Both the position numbers and the translations under genes were made by a program. DNA of 64,000 nt from Ascaphus truei (lineage: Eukaryota; Chordata; Amphibia; Anura; Ascaphidae). Location of the stretch: the NCBI GenBank assembly GCA_036426205.1, contig CM071579.1:15748136-15812135 (forward strand), given 5' to 3'. The notes below the pieces were generated by a model. It was not told the origin of the DNA and ran no database searches. It saw only the letters and a program-made list of their open reading frames with translations. Of the stretch, positions 25,801-31,849 are shown piece by piece (the first letter of the stretch is position 1; every line of letters begins with the position of its first letter).

Positions 25801-28800
25801 GTTCATGTCACAAGAACCTCAACAGAAGTGATAAATTTAAATACATTAATAAACAATATCAATAAATAAGATATGAAATATATATAAACATACATAGGTA
25901 ATAACATGTGGTTACCATCACCTCCGCAAGGGTGTTAGAAGTGTGGACGTAATAACTGTTTGACTTGTAAACATATCATCAATAAAAGCACTGAATTCAA
26001 ATCAATGACCACAGGAGAAACATTTAAAATTAAACATTTTATTAATTGCAATACTGAATTCATCATCTATTTACTTACCTGTCCTTGTGGCCTCCATTAT
26101 ATAGGAAGAACGAAGCAAAGCCTTAAAGAAAGATTTACAGAACATAGAAGAAATATTTTAAAAGGTTTTGTTGGCCATGGAGTCTCACGTCATTTTCTCG
26201 CGAAACATAATATGTGCATTGAGGGGCTAACTATTACGGGCATAGAACACATTGAAAAAACCAATATGAGAGGAGATACTGTAGACTTTTAAAATTAAGA
26301 AAACAAGAGACATATTGGATTTTTAAATTACAGACGCTGAGCCCTAGAGGTCTGAATGAGGACCTTGATCTTCTTGCATTCCAATAACATGATGGGTCTA
26401 CTTTGTTATATTTCGTTTACCTTTGTGTCCAGTCCTGATGAATATATTTTTAGATCAATGTAGTTTTTTGTGCAATATACATTAACATGTTTAATTACTT
26501 TTAATCACTTTTTTAACATGTTTTATTTATTTATGTTTTTAAACATTGTTCTATGTGAATTTGTGTGGATCTCAGAGTACTGTTTTTACTTGGTGAATTT
26601 ATTTACTAATTATGCATTATATGAATACCTATGTATGTTTATATATATATTTAATATATTATTTATTGATATTGTTTATTAATGTATTTAAATTTATCAC
26701 TTCTGTTGAGGTTCTTGTGACATGAACCATTCTCTATAGGTTGTTTATGTGTACTAATACCCCAGTGATTGATGGTGTTAACTCATCAGATGTGTAATGG
26801 GGCCAATTAGTCCATACATTGCAGGGGGTATATATAGTCCACATATCCACTCCTATGGCATCCCTGGCATCCCTGATGAAGCCATTTTACGTGGTGAAAC
26901 GCGTAGGAGGAGGAGTCTAAGGGGTTTGAAGCTTCTATTCTCATTTTGTCCTGCTGTCCTGCTGTCCTGCTGTCCTGCTGTCCTGCTGTCCTGCTGTCCG
27001 GCTGTCTGCTGCAGTGTTCTGTGTGAGGGTGGATTACCAGAGGATCTGACGTTGTATCAGCCTCGTGCGGGCCTGCTCGCTGCCTGGATACTATCAAGCG
27101 GCTCCTGTGGCTAGCCGGGAAGAGTTGGTGCATCACGTCCGGCCGTGACGTCATACCCGGAAACCCAGCAGGCTGGGAGTTGTTCCGCTCCGCGCACGAG
27201 CCTTGGAGGAGCGTGGAGCCTGTGAAATGTGCAGGTTTTTGGAGGAAGATTAAGAAGAGCCGCCACTACCAAACGGGTTGAAGCTTGGGTGAGCTAAATC
27301 TACAGAGGCTGTTTAACGGCACCTGCCCACTCTTGTTTACTCCATTGCCTTCACGGTTGGTGGACGTTTTTATATCTGAGGCTCCCATTGTCCTTTGGAA
27401 CTACACCTCTCCACTATCATTTGGGCCCGAGTCTGCTTAGACAGACAGGGGCCTTGAGTGGTCCACACACATACATTACTCACCACCTGGACACCCTTCT
27501 GCAGAGACTTTTTTGTTTACAGTACTTTTTAATTATTTTTGATGTAACTATATTCATATTTAATATTTGTTTTAATAATATAAAGTGGCTCGTTTGCCTT
27601 ATCCCATATCATTTTGCGCTTCCCTTTTCTGTCTGTTCCTTACTTCTCCTATCCCAGCAAGGACTTGGGTCCCTTGCATTGGAAGCTGCATATTTATTTG
27701 GGTTTTTGGCACTATAGGCCGTTGTTATTTTATTCCTACATCAGAGCTAGAGCCAGACCCCTCATACTCCTGAATGGTTCATGTCACATCACCATTTATT
27801 TTTTTAAAGTGTTTACATGTACAAGGTTTAATTTATTTACCTTTCAATTGCACGTTTAATTTATGATTCTATTTATTAATCAATTCATGTTTTAGTCAGT
27901 GAGTGTTTCACGAACCAATCGACAGGCGCACGTATTTTCTTTCTTTGTTTGCTAGACACCAATACCCTGCTGTCCCTTTCCCAATGTCCAGCCCACCCAA
28001 AAGTGTAAGGAGTAGCGCTCTCCCATGAACTGTTGGTGCACTTTTTGAGGTACCTGCCGAATACTCCAGTACTCGGTACGGCCGACTTAGAAATGAGGTT
28101 CCGTCTGATCCGGCGACGTGGCCCTCAGCGATGGTGTCCGCCTCTGCGTTGGGTGGACTCCGCTGGTAGGAGGATCTCACCTTTAAGAGTCTTTGTTAAC
28201 ACCGCGGTTGACTGGTCCCACATTACAGGCCGCGATCACCACACGGCGTCTTCCTTGTGTCCCTGACACTATAGTAAAATGGGTAAGCGTCCCTACCTAA
28301 GCAGCAGTCCCTGCAGCAGTCATCCGCTTCACGTGATTGGGACCTATCTGGGACCTAAGGAGAGTTTCTAGCCTAGTCTGAGTGTCACTGACACTCAGAC
28401 CATCCCTTCCCCTTGTCTGCCTTGGCTTAACGCAATAACTGACTCCTCCCTAACTGACTCCTGACTAACTGTCAGAATCCCAACTGTCAGAATCTCTCGG
28501 CCTTATTGGTTGCCTGGCAATATGTGGACTGCAGCCCCTGAGGCTGTTGGAACTTGCAGTTCCCTTGCTACTATACTCCCATGGAAAGGTAAGGGGAAAA
28601 ACAGAGGAGCAGGGGGACCCAGGCTATACTATATATATATTTATTCATAGAATTATAAAAAAACGTAGTGCAATTTCATTACACAATATATCATAATGCA
28701 TTGATCTATACGTATTAGTGTTAACAATTGATGCAGACGGAAGGATAAGAAAGTGAAAACTTGATGAGGCTAGAGAGAAGAAATGGGTGTACTTTGTTCT

Positions 28801-30959
28801 TCTGAGTTCCGTATACAGCGTTAATGAAAGCCATGCATAATCTTGTGCAATGTACTTGGCTCTCCCATTGGGCATTGTTTTATTTGTATTAAAACATTTC
28901 GTGTTATGTCATTGCAGGAGATGTTACAGGGAAGTGCTCATATGGATCTCATTAACTTGACACTGAGGATGATTAGTATGCTTTTGTGAGTTGCACTTGT
29001 AGATATAAACAATTAAACATGTCTCACATTCTAGAACAAAATCCAGCTTTTTAAGGTTGTCAAATGCATCCGTTTCAATGAGATATTCTCTATTTTGCTG
29101 CTTGTAAACAAGTTGTCTGTTTAATTGTTTCTCGATGAACATTATATTTTTGCATGATCGGATTGTTTTATATTTAAAGAAGCGAGTAATCCATAAATTA
29201 AAGTCAATATATTTAATTAATGATAGGCAATCACAATACCATCATATATAATTTCTAGACGGGGGTAGCCAGCTCAAGTACTCAAGAGCTACCAACAGGT
29301 CTGGTTTTCAGGGTATCCCTGCTTCATCAGAGGTAGCTCAATCAGCCACTGATTGAGCCACATGTGCTGAAGCAGGGATATCCTGAAAACCTGACATGTT
29401 GGTAGCTCTTGAAGACTGGAGCTGGCTACCCTTGTTCTTATCCAGAATCATTGGTAGCTGAAACTCTCCCTACATTATATTGACTGCACTTATTAAGACC
29501 AACTTCTGCTTTCATCCAATCCAGGCATTTATTAGCCCCTCCTATAAGCTAACATAGTTATCACACCAATCTACTCATCATACGGATGTACATAAAATAT
29601 TGCATTATAGTGCAGAATATCACAAAGGTGTCATAGGATTCAATGGCAGTAGTTACACAGAATAGCACAGAATATACCAATGTAACGTGCCAGCAAGTGC
29701 AACAACCTTGGCTACATCTTTAGTTGGTATTGAGGGGTCTCATGGTACATGTCCTCATCGGTCTTACACTCAAAGCTTCAGTCTCTGTAAAAGTTTATGT
29801 TTAAAGACTTTGCGACCCAATGGGTCACAGGATAACCAAGTAATATCAGCGCTTTGAGATGATGTATTTTCAAGCAAAACAGATTTTGTTCAAATGATTA
29901 AGAGTTTTGTTGTATAAAATGTTCTTTGTATATATAATATATTTTATTTATTTATATATAAATAAATATATATATATCATATATATATATATATATCAGA
30001 ATATATCTCTCTAATAATATAATCATCCTATCTCTATAGATCTATATATATCCCTGTGTATATTTGTTTATGTTTTATTATATATCTATTCTCCACCCTC
30101 TATCTCTCTATATATATATATCTATGCTGATCTGACTATACTCTCTCGTCATAATATCTATTTCTATCTATCCTCTCTCTTCCCCTCCCACTTTCTTTCT
30201 CATCACTTCCTTTCTCTCTCTCTCTCCCTCTCTCATCGTCGTTCATCTCGTCTCATAGTCTCTCTTTATGTCTCGAATTAACCTACCTTTTTTAAAAACC
30301 TGCTAGCAGTATCTCACACAAGTCCTATGCTCGAAAGATTTCAACTCCATTCATTGAAATGGGTTGGAAATTTTCCCTAGCCAGGAAGGATGACCAAGCA
30401 CCCAAGTTTAACCCAGTCCAAACACAATGGATCTCAGATACTGCTGGTTATACAGACACATGATAATAGTCACTGCCCACCTTCGCCATCTCAGTGCTGG
30501 GGTACTTTGTCGTCCAGCAAAGTGGCACTAAACATCTTAGATATCTGTATTTAATGACAGTTTCATCATACTGTAGATTTGACGGAAATGTATACATCTT
30601 ACCTCATATGTACTAGTAATCCCAGACCTGTAGAACACGGGCAAGAATAGCTCCGAAGAGAGGATGATTACAAATGTATAGGCAATGACAAAAAACAGAT
30701 AGGATGCTCCAAAGCGAAGAACTTCTGAGGGGGTCCCCAAAACCGTCACTGCCGACATGAAACTAGCGGTCAAAGACAAGGCCACAGGTCCGCATGTCAT
30801 CTGCCTTCCGCCTACCAAGAACTCACGGGAAGTGGTATTTTTTCTCTCTTTTATAGCAAAAAAGACTCCAATTCCAGCAGAAATGACAAGAAGCGCGCTA
30901 AAAACGAGATAGTCCCATACCGTAAAGTTCTTAATCTCAGGAGCTTCGAACCCGGACAT
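1761..30959 (-). CDS. slc5a12: slc5a12, sodium-coupled monocarboxylate transporter 2 (SMCT2), 5' eleven exons, 3' end off window
   Basis: Eleven exons on the minus strand (30959-30603, 23990-23925, 22861-22810, 17036-16969, 13459-13305, 9043-8903, 6556-6427, 5417-5329, 4521-4409, 2748-2681, 1847-1761) join with GT/AG boundaries and matching phases into 442 codons with no stop. The product matches vertebrate SLC5A12 rather than SLC5A8: exon 6 reads [19 protein letters not shown] and exon 11 reads [16 protein letters not shown]. The family (SLC5, sodium:solute symporter, LeuT fold) moves lactate, pyruvate, nicotinate and other monocarboxylates with Na+ across the apical membrane of kidney and gut epithelium. 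Vertebrate proteins are about 610-620 residues, so roughly 170 C-terminal residues lie left of position 1. The introns are loaded with transposons, but every exon is intact, so the gene looks functional. Exon positions were worked out by hand from splice consensus and family alignment. Confidence 0.95.
1905..2147 (+). repeat. tRNA-derived SINE with internal G-rich expansion
   Basis: GGTTCAATTCCCGG resembles a tRNA B box. It is followed by TGACCTTGGGCAAGTCACTT and the conserved tail CAGCGCTATACAAGAACA. Copies occur at 5.76-5.93 and 17.95-18.15 kb (plus) and 39.62-39.74 kb (minus). The A-box half is missing here. Confidence 0.8.
2019..2070 (+). repeat. (GGGGCA)8GGGG hexanucleotide array
   Basis: Nine uninterrupted GGGG tracts are separated by CA inside a SINE copy. 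Tracts of four G with 2-nt loops are a textbook G-quadruplex pattern on the plus strand, which is the non-template strand of slc5a12 read in reverse. Confidence 0.95.
2318..2445. repeat. Inverted-repeat fragment shared with 23.38-23.49 kb
   Basis: GGGGAAACAAAATGG and the GGTTTAAATC...GATTTAAA flanks recur at 23.38 kb, with a stem formed by AATAGGAAGCC and its complement. It is a small dispersed MITE-like repeat. Confidence 0.6.
2681..2748 (-). CDS. slc5a12: slc5a12 exon 10
   Basis: 68 bp completing the Cys codon and then reading [19 protein letters not shown] and VVQ. The acceptor is TTCCAG and the donor GTAAGC, ending in phase 0. It contains the AVAASxMGGVVQ helix of SLC5A12. Confidence 0.93.
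2850..3660. repeat. Intron 9 sequence with part of a dispersed foldback family
   Basis: Around 3410-3480, CTTTGGCCAAAGCGTTATAA matches the arms of the foldback at 48.9-49.7 kb. At 3150-3330, text similar to 22.3-22.55 kb recurs (GTGCTACTGGGCG, TTACATCCAA-like). The 91-codon open frame at 2850 shows no recognised protein. Confidence 0.55.
4075..4165 (+). repeat. Dispersed repeat (TTTTACCAGGAAGTAATACA family)
   Basis: TTTACCAGGAAGTAATACAT followed by TGAGAGTTACCTCTCGTTTTC recurs at 22.62-22.67 kb, and in shortened form at 44.28-44.34 kb. Confidence 0.7.
4409..4521 (-). CDS. slc5a12: slc5a12 exon 9
   Basis: 113 bp reading [20 protein letters not shown], then [18 protein letters not shown] and the first base of Cys. 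The acceptor is TTACAG and the donor GTAAGT. It matches the [13 protein letters not shown] block of SLC5A12. Confidence 0.94.
4752..5102. mobile_element. MITE-like element with long internal inverted repeat
   Basis: CCTCCTTTCTGCCGCCCTCC at about 4888 is matched in reverse complement by the segment ending at about 5055, with the loop at about 4945-5000. The outer parts resemble other CpG-rich anuran repeats. The small frames on both strands mirror each other because of the palindrome and are not genes. Confidence 0.7.
5329..5417 (-). CDS. slc5a12: slc5a12 exon 8
   Basis: 89 bp reading [20 protein letters not shown] and VACAFSGTL plus two bases of a Ser codon. The acceptor is TTGTAG and the donor [23 protein letters not shown] is a core family helix. 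An overlapping frame here is not coding. Confidence 0.93.
5761..5935 (+). repeat. tRNA-derived SINE (with A-box half)
   Basis: GTGGCTCGGTGAGTAAAGAC resembles a tRNA A box, and GAGTTTGAATC a B box. TGACTTTGGACAAGACACT follows, as in the copy at 1.9 kb. It is not a functional tRNA gene: no cloverleaf 3' half is seen. Confidence 0.75.
6427..6556 (-). CDS. slc5a12: slc5a12 exon 7
   Basis: 130 bp reading [36 protein letters not shown] and FVSAPDQ. The acceptor is TTTGAAG, slightly weak, and the donor GTATGT, ending in phase 0. The CDPWT and SAPDQ motifs are invariant in SMCT proteins. Confidence 0.93.
6560..7420. other. Intron 6 sequence, mostly unassigned
   Basis: AT-rich intronic DNA with short poly-G and poly-A runs. 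TTGAACTTGATGGACGTATG at about 7371 is a phrase seen in dispersed vertebrate repeats. No exon is detected. Confidence 0.4.
7418..7518 (+). repeat. Variant (GTAACTGTRTAACTGT)n minisatellite
   Basis: Imperfect 8-10 bp units built from TGTAACTGTATAACTG and TGTGTAGTTG. A run of C follows. Confidence 0.85.
8000..8600. repeat. GC-rich minisatellite, unit about 70-75 bp
   Basis: At least seven units share CTCACCTTTCCCAGCCTGTC, TCAGGCTGCAG and GAGGCCCCGCCCC. They run across intron 6 just downstream of exon 6. The two arginine/glycine-rich minus-strand frames come from the repeat. Confidence 0.92.
8903..9043 (-). CDS. slc5a12: slc5a12 exon 6
   Basis: 141 bp. It completes the split Asp codon from exon 5, then reads [20 protein letters not shown], the helix containing [20 protein letters not shown], and HAKL. 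The acceptor is GCTTAG and the donor [17 protein letters not shown] is diagnostic of SLC5A12; SLC5A8 has QSQVQRYISCK. Confidence 0.95.
9394..9541. mobile_element. hAT-like MITE, 'CTCCAGTCCTCAAG' family, copy 1
   Basis: Its ends are near-inverted copies (GGGATTCTCAACTCCAGTCC and GGTCTGGAGTTGAGCCC), with ATCCCTGCTTCAGCACAGGT and GACTGAGCCACTGATTGAG inside. Related copies lie at 20.9, 23.0, 29.3, 45.4, 51.45 and 51.7 kb. Confidence 0.75.
9545..10525. other. Intron 5 sequence, AT-rich, no gene recognised
   Basis: The open frames at 9664-9969 (plus) and 10064-10345 (minus) have no recognised protein. From about 10.49 kb the sequence belongs to a repeat also present at 41.37 kb (AATAAATCAGTTCTGTAGTA). 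Confidence 0.45.
10544..11815 (+). mobile_element. Non-autonomous foldback element with Penelope-type arms (1.27 kb)
   Basis: The left arm (10544 to about 10968) is the reverse complement of about 11255-11690. A non-repeated core between them holds a hammerhead-like motif, and a 3' tail of about 125 bp follows the right arm. Flanks carry a direct duplication of about 17 bp, ACTGTTTTTTTATGCAA (10526-10543 and 11816-11832; the left copy has one extra T). A related repeat at 41.36-41.64 kb reads through the site without the insertion, confirming mobility. The layout (inverted arm, arm, tail, variable-length target duplication) mirrors the Penelope-like element at 24.9 kb, so it is probably a non-autonomous relative. 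Confidence 0.85.
10961..11010 (+). ncRNA. Type I-like minimal hammerhead ribozyme motif
   Basis: The core CTGAGGA (10969-10975) is followed by stem II GCTGC/GCAGT around GGAT, then GAAACGCGTT, where ACGCGT forms a minimal stem III and GTT is the cleavage triplet. Stem I can form from CTC/GAG plus AGCT/AGCT. Family knowledge: Penelope-like element repeats carry such minimal hammerheads. Activity is inferred, not shown. Confidence 0.75.
11833..12320 (+). repeat. Older dispersed repeat interrupted by the foldback element (paired with 41.4-42.1 kb)
   Basis: TAGCAGTGCAAGATCTT-like text, CAGCAGTTTGAG and CTGAGTTACACTGACTGAAG are shared with 41.44-42.06 kb. Here CTGAGTTACACTGACTG is uninterrupted; at 41.66 kb a 370-bp MITE splits the same sequence. 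Confidence 0.8.
12386..13252 (+). mobile_element. Non-autonomous foldback element (0.87 kb) beside exon 5
   Basis: Arms at about 12386-12770 and about 12787-13130 are inverted copies with a short loop. A tail of about 115 bp follows, containing GGTTGGATTTTGTCTGAATC. Direct repeats ATAGCTACATAACG (12372-12385 and 13253-13266) are the 14-bp target duplication. The right end sits about 40 bp from the exon 5 splice donor. No intact hammerhead core was found. Confidence 0.83.
13305..13459 (-). CDS. slc5a12: slc5a12 exon 5 (sodium:solute symporter signature)
   Basis: 155 bp encoding [20 protein letters not shown], a helix, and then an extracellular segment with NGSRLNIV, which carries an N-x-S glycosylation sequon. 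GGLKAVxWTDxxQ is the family signature. The acceptor is ATGCAG and the donor GTAAAT, phase 2. A TA microsatellite lies about 20 bp intronward of the acceptor, leaving a short pyrimidine tract. A foldback element ends about 40 bp past the donor. Confidence 0.94.
13478..13504. repeat. (TA)n microsatellite next to the exon 5 acceptor
   Basis: About 13 TA units lie roughly 20 bp intronward of the minus-strand acceptor at 13460. Confidence 0.95.
13596..13910. mobile_element. Harbinger-type MITE, 315 bp
   Basis: The terminal inverted repeats GGCTGCGGTCCCAGT and ACTGGGACCGCAGCC are perfect. The element is flanked by TAA (13593-13595 and 13911-13913). A three-base TWA duplication is typical of PIF/Harbinger elements. 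The CpG-rich interior contains the 61-codon frame at 13705, which is not a gene. Confidence 0.87.
14598..16800 (+). pseudogene. Intronless coiled-coil / myosin-rod-like / IQ-repeat pseudogene (copy A)
   Basis: In intron 4 of slc5a12, opposite strand. In order: an acidic frame (14598-15035) ending near [15 protein letters not shown]; a frameshifted coiled coil with repeats such as [19 protein letters not shown] (15.5-15.9 kb); a stretch resembling a myosin heavy-chain rod ([19 protein letters not shown] and [20 protein letters not shown], 15.94-16.15 kb); IQ-like units ([16 protein letters not shown] at about 16.30 kb, [11 protein letters not shown] at about 16.48 kb); then a segment shared with copy B ([19 protein letters not shown]). 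Several in-frame stops and shifts rule out one intact protein. The IQ part and LFDREYDW recall ASPM, but I cannot confirm this. No introns are visible, which suggests a retrocopy or a transposon-borne coding fragment. Confidence 0.6.
16969..17036 (-). CDS. slc5a12: slc5a12 exon 4
   Basis: 68 bp giving [20 protein letters not shown] then CTL, with the first V split across the exon 3 junction. The acceptor is TTTACAG and the donor GTATGT, leaving phase 0. The 3.5 kb intron that follows holds the coiled-coil/IQ pseudogene on the opposite strand and a Harbinger-type MITE. Confidence 0.94.
17040..17840. other. Intron 3 sequence with a degenerate hammerhead-repeat remnant
   Basis: Around 17615-17670, minus strand, GAGCGAAACGTGTTGG follows AGTCAGG, resembling the GAAAC...GUU end of the hammerhead repeats but without a CUGANGA core. 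Otherwise unassigned. Confidence 0.4.
17840..17955. repeat. AT-rich (ATATCT)n simple repeat
   Basis: Imperfect ATATAT/ATATCT tracts with inverted symmetry around 17.89 kb. Confidence 0.9.
17960..18165 (+). repeat. tRNA-derived SINE copy
   Basis: TGACCTTGGGCAAGTCACTT, CTGTGCCGCAGGCACC and AGCAGCGCTATACAAGAACA match the copy at 1.9 kb in the same order. Confidence 0.8.
18165..19205. other. Intron 3 sequence, nothing recognised
   Basis: No exon, long open frame or repeat family that I can name. Confidence 0.45.
19205..20065. repeat. Minisatellite, unit about 26 bp
   Basis: Roughly 32 imperfect units of the type ACATGTACATTACACACACC followed by TCGGGG, with 24-31 bp variants. The unit carries no stop in most phases, so frames of 80-186 codons appear on both strands (His/Thr-rich or Val/Tyr/Met-rich). 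They are repeat artefacts. Confidence 0.95.
20500..20615. repeat. Short inverted repeat
   Basis: ACTGTGGCACACCAGAT at about 20.53 kb pairs with the reverse-complement ATCGAGTCTGGTGTGGCACAG at about 20.59 kb. It is probably a small MITE or hairpin. Confidence 0.6.
20885..21099. mobile_element. hAT-like MITE, 'CTCCAGTCCTCAAG' family, copy 2
   Basis: CTAGGGGTGACAAACTACAG at the left and GGAGTTGAGAACCCCCTG at the right are diverged terminal inverted repeats. CATATG flanks both sides. The interior has the CACAGGTGCTGCAGGTCTTT / CTGATTCAGTCACCTGTG stem. Confidence 0.75.
21588..22073. mobile_element. hAT MITE, 486 bp, with 8-bp target duplication
   Basis: The termini CAGGCCTGCACAAC and GTTGTGCAGACCTG are inverted repeats with one mismatch. 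The flanking octamers CCATAAGG (21580-21587) and CCACAGGG (22074-22081) agree at six of eight bases, as expected for an aged 8-bp duplication. The interior holds mirrored CpG-rich segments around CATTGCCATGGCAACGCGG. Confidence 0.85.
22200..22690. repeat. Dispersed repeats including a degenerate hammerhead-like motif
   Basis: On the minus strand at about 22266-22232, CCGAAGA is followed by a GGACC/GGTTC stem and GAAAGCTTGG. The core has C where the consensus CUGANGA has U, so it is probably inactive. Further right, similarity to 3.15-3.33 kb and to the TTTTACCAGGAAG family is seen. Confidence 0.5.
22810..22861 (-). CDS. slc5a12: slc5a12 exon 3
   Basis: 52 bp encoding [17 protein letters not shown] plus one base. 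The acceptor is CTTCAG and the donor GTGAGT, ending in phase 1. This is the conserved helix block following exon 2 in SLC5A8 and SLC5A12. Confidence 0.94.
23020..23217. mobile_element. hAT-like MITE, 'CTCCAGTCCTCAAG' family, copy 3
   Basis: Ends CAAGGCTGGTCGACTTCAGT and ACTGAAGTTGGCTAGCCCTT are inverted. Inside, GCACAGGTGGCTCAATCAGT pairs with CTGATTGAGCCACTAATTCA-type text. Confidence 0.78.
23375..23500. repeat. Inverted-repeat fragment, same family as 2.32-2.45 kb
   Basis: GGGGAAACAAAATGGCGGGT followed by GGACAATAGGAAGTCCC and GCGATTTAAATAACC, in the same order as the copy in intron 10. Confidence 0.65.
23925..23990 (-). CDS. slc5a12: slc5a12 exon 2
   Basis: 22 codons, [20 protein letters not shown] then QT. 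The exon lies between a CTACAG acceptor and a GTAACG donor, phase 0 at both ends. It continues directly from the STYE end of either first exon, as in other SLC5 transporters. Confidence 0.93.
24000..24570. other. Intron 1 sequence, nothing recognised
   Basis: AT-rich DNA upstream of exon 2 on the minus strand. No exon or named repeat is seen. Confidence 0.45.
25622..25679 (-). ncRNA. Hammerhead ribozyme motif, left PLE arm
   Basis: Minus strand: CTGATGA (25664-25658), an imperfect stem II (GCCAC...GTGC, one base lost relative to the other arm), and GAAACGCGTA (25642-25633). Stem I can form from ACTCCT/AGGAGT. ACGCGT provides the minimal stem III and GTA the cleavage triplet. Confidence 0.75.
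25939..26387 (+). pseudogene. PLE GIY-YIG endonuclease C-terminal remnant
   Basis: The frame after a stop at 25936 reads [13 protein letters not shown], a CX4CX2C zinc-binding motif. [20 protein letters not shown] and ERFTEHRRN follow: the GIY-YIG core with its Arg, as in Penelope-like elements. The frame stops at 26290-26292, but a one-base shift near 26285 resumes in [20 protein letters not shown] to a stop at 26385, the usual PLE C-terminus. The upstream stop, the frameshift and the lack of reverse transcriptase make it a pseudogene. There is no ATG at the frame's start. Confidence 0.9.
26849..26916 (+). ncRNA. Hammerhead ribozyme motif, right PLE arm
   Basis: CTGATGA (26873-26879), stem II GCCA/TGGT, then GAAACGCGTA (26896-26905). 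Stem I: TCC/GGA next to the core, and ACTCCT (26849-26854) with AGGAGT (26911-26916). All invariant core positions (CUGANGA, GAAA, A-U pair, H17) are present. Confidence 0.82.
28620..29255. other. Intron 1 sequence, nothing recognised
   Basis: Starts with a TA run. The minus-strand frames of 72-76 codons match nothing I know. Confidence 0.4.
29259..29434. mobile_element. hAT-like MITE, 'CTCCAGTCCTCAAG' family, copy 4
   Basis: GGGGGTAGCCAGCTCAAGTA and GACTGGAGCTGGCTACCCTT are inverted termini. The core is the usual CTGCTTCATCAGAGGTAGCT / CCACATGTGCTGAAGCAGGG stem. Confidence 0.78.
29920..30270. repeat. (TA)n / (TCTA)n / CT-rich simple-sequence tract
   Basis: ATATAT runs pass into degenerate TCTA and TCTC tracts about 330 bp from exon 1a's donor. 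Confidence 0.9.
30603..30959 (-). CDS. slc5a12: slc5a12 coding exon 1, downstream copy (1a)
   Basis: The ATG at 30959 opens 119 codons ending in TSTYE, followed by the donor GTAAGATG. The peptide starts [12 protein letters not shown] and holds the first transmembrane helix ([20 protein letters not shown]), the charged loop [19 protein letters not shown], and the next helices with the conserved block [16 protein letters not shown]. It ends in phase 0, as exon 2 requires. There is a purine at -3 of the ATG, so the start context is acceptable. This copy is the nearer one to exon 2, with an intron of about 6.6 kb, and is the default first exon. Confidence 0.93.
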
Positions 30960-31800
30960 ATCTGATATTCCGGTCTATGCCACAATTCTTCTTTTTAATT
31001 TTTTTAAAATCAATATTTAAAGTAGAAAAAAGATTATACAGTAAATAAATGTAAAAAATCAATTTGGGATTTGGTGCTAAAAGGGATCGATGAAGACCTA
31101 GTTTGCAAAGCACTTAGCTGTGCCTGTCTGAAAGGCAAAGACGATATTGGCAGCTGATCAGAGTTAATAATTGTGACTAGGGATATTTTCAGGTGACTTG
31201 GAAGCATGAAAACCAGCCAATGGCGTTGCTTGATCACTAGATAACACTCTCTCTTTCTATAAAATGCTTATTTTTATCCAGGTTAAACATTACTCCAGCT
31301 GATTGAAATAAATTTGTGCACCCAACACAAAGTATTTTTACAACTTGACTGGGTGCTGTAAACTAGATAACCAACTATACTGTAACTAGATTGGAAGGGA
31401 AAGCAATTTGCCTATAGACCTTTCATCTAACTGATCGGATCTCAATTGTTCATTTGAACTCTGTTTGCAGTAGGTATTTAGTCAGCTTCAAAATCCTTTA
31501 TTAATAATGGTAATATCAAATTGTGTTTTTAATGATATCGTTCTGATAGCAAAGATAAATGTATTTATATGGACAACTGTAATTACTTGTTAGAATAACA
31601 AGGCTGGCGAGAAGGGATCAGAAAGCAGGATTTAGAAAAGAAAAAGCAGTTTTCCTACATTGGATTGAAGCCGGGAGTCTCCAGAGTTGATACACATTAA
31701 TCTCAGCTCTGGAGATCCCCGGCATCAATCCAGTGCAATAAAAATACCTTTACAGGCAGCTTCATTACCTTAGTGTCTAACTGTTAATTAAATGAAGGAG
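30960..31800. promoter_or_regulatory. Region upstream of exon 1a; promoter expected here but not identified
   Basis: This 0.8 kb lies immediately 5' of the 30959 ATG on the minus strand. It is AT-rich, with no CpG island and no convincing TATA or initiator that I can assign. It would hold the 5' UTR if exon 1a is a transcription-start exon. Confidence 0.3.
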
Positions 31801-31849
31801 TTAACTACCAATGGCAGGTTTATTGTGGGTAGCGGGGGTGGGTGAAGGT

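Larger units (their letters stand above)
24918..27949 (+). mobile_element. Penelope-like retroelement (PLE), 5'-truncated, with inverted arms, 3.03 kb
   Basis: The left arm (24918-25872) is the reverse complement of the right arm (about 26657-27643). Between them lie 0.78 kb with a GIY-YIG endonuclease remnant, and an AT-rich tail (27644-27949) follows. The 15-bp target duplication TGCTAGACACCAATA flanks it exactly (24903-24917, 27950-27964). Both arms contain a hammerhead motif and an 8-bp TGTCCTGC array of different copy number. The reverse-transcriptase domain is missing. Family knowledge: PLEs insert with variable target duplications, often with inverted terminal repeats ('pseudo-LTRs') and a C-terminal GIY-YIG nuclease. 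Confidence 0.92.
24580..28610 (-). repeat. LTR-like repeat split by the Penelope-like insertion
   Basis: Outer parts (24580-24917 and 27950 to about 28610) become contiguous once the insertion and one copy of TGCTAGACACCAATA are removed. The left part contains AACAGCGCCTCTACC, matching GCAGCGCCTCCACC in the LTR-like segments at 49.9 and 53.2 kb. No reading frame is recognised. Exact ends are uncertain. Confidence 0.55.
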
